NCBI GenBank assembly: GCA_951813075.1
Contig: OX638343.1
Span: 1,271,999 to 1,335,998 of the forward strand
DNA from: Arenicellales bacterium
Lineage (GTDB): Bacteria; Pseudomonadota; Gammaproteobacteria; Arenicellales; JAJDZL01
Direction of reading: 5' to 3'
DNA length: 64,000 bases
A program made the translations under genes and the position numbers. Below the pieces are notes generated by a model. It saw only the letters and a list, made by a program, of their open reading frames with translations. It was not told where the DNA came from and did not search any database. The first letter of the stretch is position 1. Each line of letters opens with the position of its first letter. Shown here piece by piece: positions 60,347 through 64,000 of the stretch.

Positions 60347-62791
60347 TTGAACCTTCCCACTCACTCACAAATTGTCATATGCGGTGGCGGAATCGCCGGC
60401 ATAAGCGTTGCCTATCACCTGACGCAACTCGGACTGACTGACGTTGTTGTTATCGAGCGCCACCAGTTGACTTCAGGTACCACGTGGCACGCTGCTGGCC
60501 TGATCATGCAATTGCGTTCATCGCATGCGCTTACCGAACTGGCAAAATACAATGTCGAACTTTATTCGAAACTCGAATCTGAAACAGGCCATTCTCCCGG
60601 ATTCAAGCAAAACGGTACACTGGGAATCTGTCGAACCCATAATCGTCTGTACGAAACCAAGAAAGTCGCGTCGATCGCTAAATCGTTTGATATCGAGGCG
60701 CATATTATCAGTCCGGCTGAAGCCAAAGTAATTTACCCTGCTGTAGATACCAGCAGATTTGTTGGGGCAATTTTCATTCCCGGAGACGGACAGACCAATC
60801 CCGTGGACACAACCATGGCACTCGCTGCGGGAGCGCGCCAGCGCGGCGCACGGATCATTGAACAGTGCAAGGTCGGAACATTGGGAAGACTTCGTTCGGG
60901 AGAATTCGAGATCAATACCAGTGCCGGAGTCACTCGGTGTGAGACACTGGTACTGGCTTGCGGTTTGTGGACGCGTGAGCTGGCAGCCCAGCTTGATGTA
61001 AGGGTTCCACTACATGCTTGCGAGCATAGTTACATCGTCACCGAACCGCTCGCAGCGGCGGTGCCAGATCTTCCGGTCCTGAGAGACACGGACGGATGCA
61101 ACTATGTCAAAGAGGACGCCGGAAAGTGGCTTGTCGGTGCGTTTGAACCCACCGGTAAACCCATTCGATTCGAGAATATACCGGATGACGTTCCTTTCAT
61201 CGAACTGCCGGAAGACTTCAATCAGTTTGAAATTGCATTCAAGCACGCGAGCGAACTCTTGCCGGACCTGAGTAACGCGGGTATTGCCAGATTTCTCAAC
61301 GGACCTGAAAGTTTCACCCCGGATCTGTTGTTTGCATTGGGTGAAGCACCGAATCTTTCAAACTTTTTCATTTCCGCTGGATACAACTCCGAAGGAATTG
61401 AACTGAATCCGGCAGCCGGCAGGATTCTGGCTGAATGGATCGCAAACGGAAGACCGCCGATAGATCTGGGTGAAATCGATATCGCCCGATATCACCCGTT
61501 TCAGGCAAATTTACGTTACTTGAGGGAACGCAGTGCGGAGGTGGTCGGCCTGCACTATAAGATGAATTGGCCACACAGGCAGAAATCATCATCGCGCAAT
61601 ATCCGCAGGAGTGTTCTGCACGACAGATGGGCGGCACTGAATGCAAATTTCGGTGAAGCGCTGGGGTGGGAAAGGCCAATGTGGTTTGCGGAGCGGAATC
61701 AGAGTACCAAAGATGTCTATTCGCACACCCGTCCTAACTGGTTCGAGTACACCGCTGTGGAATGCGCGACCGCGAGAAATCAAGGCATTTTAATCGATCA
61801 AAGTTCGTTCGGAAAATTTCTGGTCCAAGGAATCAACGCTTGCGGGTTTCTCCAAAGATTATGTGCTGCGGATGTCGATGTTCCTCACGGCAAAATTGTA
61901 TACACGCATATGCTTAACAACCGGGGCGGCATCGAAGTGGATGTCACTGTCAATCGTCTGGACGACAACCAGTTTCTGCTTGTAACTTCAGCAACAACTC
62001 ACCCGAGAGACAAAAATTGGATCAATAGAAATATGGGTGATCATGAAGATGTGATCGTGACCGATGTGACCTCGAATTACACCGTGCTATCACTGCAAGG
62101 CCCTGCTTCCAGGGCGATTCTAGCGAAAGTCACATCAGCAGATCTTAGCGATGAGGCTTTTGCTTTCTCAACATCACAAAGAATCGAGCTTGGTTATGCC
62201 TATGCTATCGCCAATCGACTGACATTTATCGGTGAACTGGGTTGGGAGCTGTTTATCGAGACAGATTTTGCGCAGCACATATTTGATGAAGTCATACGTG
62301 CCGGGCAGTCTGAAGGATTACGACCGGCAGGGTATCACGCACTGGAACATTTAAGGTGTGAACAGTCGTATCGGGAGTTTGATCTCGATCTCACTCCCGA
62401 TGACACCCCTTTTGAGGCCGGATTGGGCTACACCGTCGCGCTGGAAAAGAAAGTAAACTTCACTGGACGCGATGCACTGCTGCGACAAGCGAGTCAAGAA
62501 CACCTCGACAAGCGTCTGGTTTCATTTAAATTGGAAAACCCGGAACCTGTCCTATTTGGTGAAGAAATTATCAGACTCAATGACAACATTGTCGGATATG
62601 TCTCGTCAGGCGCTTATAGTTTCAATCTGGGCACGTCCGTGGCCTTGGGCTATGTCCATCACCCGGGTGGGGTTACCGAGGAACTTGTCGCTAACGGAAA
62701 CTGGGAAATAGAGATTGCGTGCCAGTGTCACCCGGCAATAGCATCACTGCAACCGTTTCTGGATCCGGCGCGCAACCGGATCCTGAACTGA
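60347..62791 (+). CDS. Dimethylglycine/sarcosine dehydrogenase-type flavoprotein (DAO + GCV_T)
   Basis: 814 aa with a TTG start; no ATG precedes the FAD loop. The DAO domain begins IVICGGGIAGISVAYHL (GxGxxG at 13-18), and SGTTWHAAGLIMQL holds His48, the position of covalent flavin attachment in dimethylglycine dehydrogenase. The second half is an aminomethyltransferase (GCV_T) domain from about 430 (FEYTAVECATARNQGILIDQ, VTSNYTVLSLQGPASR, FIGELGWELFIE) for transfer of the one-carbon unit to tetrahydrofolate. It oxidatively demethylates an N-methylated glycine-like substrate. It is five bases after gntR. Confidence 0.9.
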   Translation: MNLPTHSQIVICGGGIAGISVAYHLTQLGLTDVVVIERHQLTSGTTWHAAGLIMQLRSSHALTELAKYNVELYSKLESETGHSPGFKQNGTLGICRTHNRLYETKKVASIAKSFDIEAHIISPAEAKVIYPAVDTSRFVGAIFIPGDGQTNPVDTTMALAAGARQRGARIIEQCKVGTLGRLRSGEFEINTSAGVTRCETLVLACGLWTRELAAQLDVRVPLHACEHSYIVTEPLAAAVPDLPVLRDTDGCNYVKEDAGKWLVGAFEPTGKPIRFENIPDDVPFIELPEDFNQFEIAFKHASELLPDLSNAGIARFLNGPESFTPDLLFALGEAPNLSNFFISAGYNSEGIELNPAAGRILAEWIANGRPPIDLGEIDIARYHPFQANLRYLRERSAEVVGLHYKMNWPHRQKSSSRNIRRSVLHDRWAALNANFGEALGWERPMWFAERNQSTKDVYSHTRPNWFEYTAVECATARNQGILIDQSSFGKFLVQGINACGFLQRLCAADVDVPHGKIVYTHMLNNRGGIEVDVTVNRLDDNQFLLVTSATTHPRDKNWINRNMGDHEDVIVTDVTSNYTVLSLQGPASRAILAKVTSADLSDEAFAFSTSQRIELGYAYAIANRLTFIGELGWELFIETDFAQHIFDEVIRAGQSEGLRPAGYHALEHLRCEQSYREFDLDLTPDDTPFEAGLGYTVALEKKVNFTGRDALLRQASQEHLDKRLVSFKLENPEPVLFGEEIIRLNDNIVGYVSSGAYSFNLGTSVALGYVHHPGGVTEELVANGNWEIEIACQCHPAIASLQPFLDPARNRILN

Positions 62792-62793
62792 TT

Positions 62794-63840
62794 TCAGGCT
62801 GATTCCCTGAAAGAGTGATGGTTCTTGTTCGCCATTACATTACGAATGATCAAACGAATCCAATTTCGGTAAAGAATCTTCCCGTTATCTCGCCAAGTGT
62901 TCGCAATTGAGGGCAAAATCTCAGACTCTGGAAACCGTGGCAATTCGACTGAGTTGTCAAGTGCTTCAAGTAGATCGGACCTATAACGGCCAAGCCTTTG
63001 CTTGGCTTCGTCATTTAAATAGTTGAGCGGATATTGCGGGTAATCCGGACGTTCGCCGTTGGTAAAGCGCGCTACTTCCCGGTGGAATTCCTTTAACAAG
63101 CTGACTGCATCATATTCTGGATGCCCCTGCAGGAAAATCCACTTGAATCCGTCCGAACTTACTGCGATATCAAAATTGGCATCCTGACTGAATGCCAGAA
63201 CCTCGATACCAGCGCTCGCCAGTTGCGTAGCTGTCATTTCAAAAACATGGGAGCGCGGCGTATCAAAACTACTCGCCATACCTGCGACCAGAGGATGGTC
63301 AGATTTCACGATATGATGCGAATAAACACCCCACCTTTTATCTGGTGCGCATCGGATCCTATGAATCCCGTGAAAAAGATCGATCACAGCGTGGGATGCC
63401 AGACAGGAACACATAACCGTCGGTACGCTTTCGTCAGCCCAGAAAATCACTTCCTCAAATTCGGGCCAGAAATCCTCGGCTCTTATGTCTGACTCACCAG
63501 GGTTCGCTCCTGTCAATACCAGACCGTCCAAACCGACAGACTGGACATCCGGGAAAGAGTCGTAAAATCGGTCGATGTAACGCCGCGCTTCTGTGTTTCG
63601 GTTCTGCCCTGACACTGCAAAAGGATGAATATGAATCAGGCATTTATCAGCACCTGTTGCAAGCAATCTCAAAAACTGCCGCTCAGTCGCGCGAAATGCA
63701 CGATCGGGCATCATATTGAGAAATCCAATATGAACTTCGGGAAAATTCAAATTGTCCACTTGCTGCGGGGGAACAATTTCAAATCCTTCCGCCTGGAGTC
63801 TGTCCCAGGAGTCCATTTCTCTGTTACGTAAAAGTGGCAT
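62794..63840 (-). CDS. metA: Homoserine O-acyltransferase of the MetA (HTS) family
   Basis: 348 aa. The HTS family blocks are VHIGFLNMMPDRAFRATERQ, LVLTGANPG, the catalytic Cys146 in MCSCLASHA, RWGVYSHHI and GHPEYDAVSLLKEF with the catalytic His and Glu. It acylates homoserine, using succinyl- or acetyl-CoA, as the first committed step of methionine synthesis. Which acyl donor is used cannot be read with confidence. It is convergent with the flavoprotein gene, with two bases between stops, and starts 21 bases after the stop of the partial gene at the window edge. Confidence 0.93.
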   Translation of the reverse strand: MPLLRNREMDSWDRLQAEGFEIVPPQQVDNLNFPEVHIGFLNMMPDRAFRATERQFLRLLATGADKCLIHIHPFAVSGQNRNTEARRYIDRFYDSFPDVQSVGLDGLVLTGANPGESDIRAEDFWPEFEEVIFWADESVPTVMCSCLASHAVIDLFHGIHRIRCAPDKRWGVYSHHIVKSDHPLVAGMASSFDTPRSHVFEMTATQLASAGIEVLAFSQDANFDIAVSSDGFKWIFLQGHPEYDAVSLLKEFHREVARFTNGERPDYPQYPLNYLNDEAKQRLGRYRSDLLEALDNSVELPRFPESEILPSIANTWRDNGKILYRNWIRLIIRNVMANKNHHSFRESA

Positions 63841-63861
63841 CAGGAAAATGCTCTTAGATCG

Positions 63862-64000
63862 TCAGTCACCTGAATCCAATGTCTCGCAAACAAGATCAAC
63901 GAAATCCTGTTCATCTCGAACTTGCTCAATGGTATCGGCGGAAATGGTGTAGCCATATCTGGCTGCAATCTCCTCATACTTGGGCCGTCGATATTCGATC
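63862..64000 (-). CDS. C-terminal end of an unrecognised protein (partial)
   Basis: Only the last 45 residues are inside the window. They read YRRPKYEEIAARYGYTISAD, then IEQVRDEQDFVDLVCETL and SGD before the stop. The composition is hydrophilic, probably helical and plausible for a real protein, and the short gap to metA fits an operon. No family is recognised and no function is proposed. Confidence 0.5.
   Translation of the reverse strand, partial: IEYRRPKYEEIAARYGYTISADTIEQVRDEQDFVDLVCETLDSGD

Overview
This window looks like a chromosome segment of a heterotrophic proteobacterium, most likely marine and gammaproteobacterial, or possibly alphaproteobacterial. The evidence is the gene content: an aerobic CO-dehydrogenase-type (form II) molybdenum hydroxylase cluster, purine/urate catabolism with a membrane-bound cytochrome urate oxidase, a eut/doe ectoine-type catabolic cluster, dimethylglycine/sarcosine oxidation, a MetA-type homoserine acyltransferase, and a Pro-Arg-His tRNA run. 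Base composition is about half GC in the metabolic regions and visibly AT-richer around 29.1-37 kb. Taxonomy is an inference; no 16S rRNA or other marker is present.

Layout. (1) 1-7.9 kb, minus strand: coxG, then coxS-coxL-coxM-coxD-coxE, two half-length XdhC-family maturation genes and the start of a molybdopterin-binding protein. The S-L-M order and an AYRGAGR active-site loop mark it as form II. (2) 8-9.9 kb: a GNAT acetyltransferase and a cytochrome P450. (3) 10.4-13.5 kb, plus strand: an overlapping trio of MscS-like channel, membrane-free MgtE-N/CBS protein and full MgtE. (4) 13.5-23.5 kb, minus strand: a purine module with urate hydroxylase PuuD, hydroxyisourate hydrolase, xanthine dehydrogenase XdhA/B/C and a nucleoside-type ABC importer lacking its binding protein. 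(5) 23.7-29.1 kb: malonyl-CoA synthetase-like enzyme, a dienoyl-CoA-reductase-like SDR, a 53-aa two-helix membrane protein, a TauD-like dioxygenase, a PdxJ variant and a pyroglutamyl-peptidase-like protein.

(6) 29.3-36.9 kb is an accessory, defence-rich region. It holds an AAA ATPase plus RloB/TOPRIM-like pair, a transposase scrap, a truncated methyltransferase fused against a fumarylacetoacetase-family gene, a DmpA-family peptidase, a decayed Phd-VapC toxin-antitoxin module, an orphan ribbon-helix-helix antitoxin and an AbiTii-domain protein. (7) 37-42.4 kb: an orphan CoxL-like subunit, galU and htpG. (8) 42.5-45.2 kb: a Fic AMP-transferase gene flanked by repeat copies that each carry the last 99 bases of fic. 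(9) 45.3-45.9 kb: tRNA-Pro, a tRNA-Arg(UCU) gene split in its anticodon by a 235-nt group I intron, and tRNA-His. (10) 45.9-48.5 kb: a threonine-dehydratase-like enzyme and an MttB-family methyltransferase without an amber codon.

(11) 50.3-59.3 kb, minus strand: a PotABCD-type ABC importer followed by eutA, a PhyH-family dioxygenase, eutC, doeA and doeB. The slot usually held by eutB is taken by the dioxygenase. A divergent GntR/FCD regulator (59.6 kb) with a perfect TTGTATACAA palindrome in the shared promoter, followed by a sarcosine/dimethylglycine-dehydrogenase-type flavoprotein, suggests one regulated unit for osmolyte uptake and breakdown. (12) 62.8-64 kb: metA and the end of an unrecognised gene.

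The strongest items for a second look are the tRNA-Arg group I intron, the fic-tail repeat array, the altered eut cluster, the defence island and the orphan CoxL-like protein. All family names come from motif reading and memory, without database searches.
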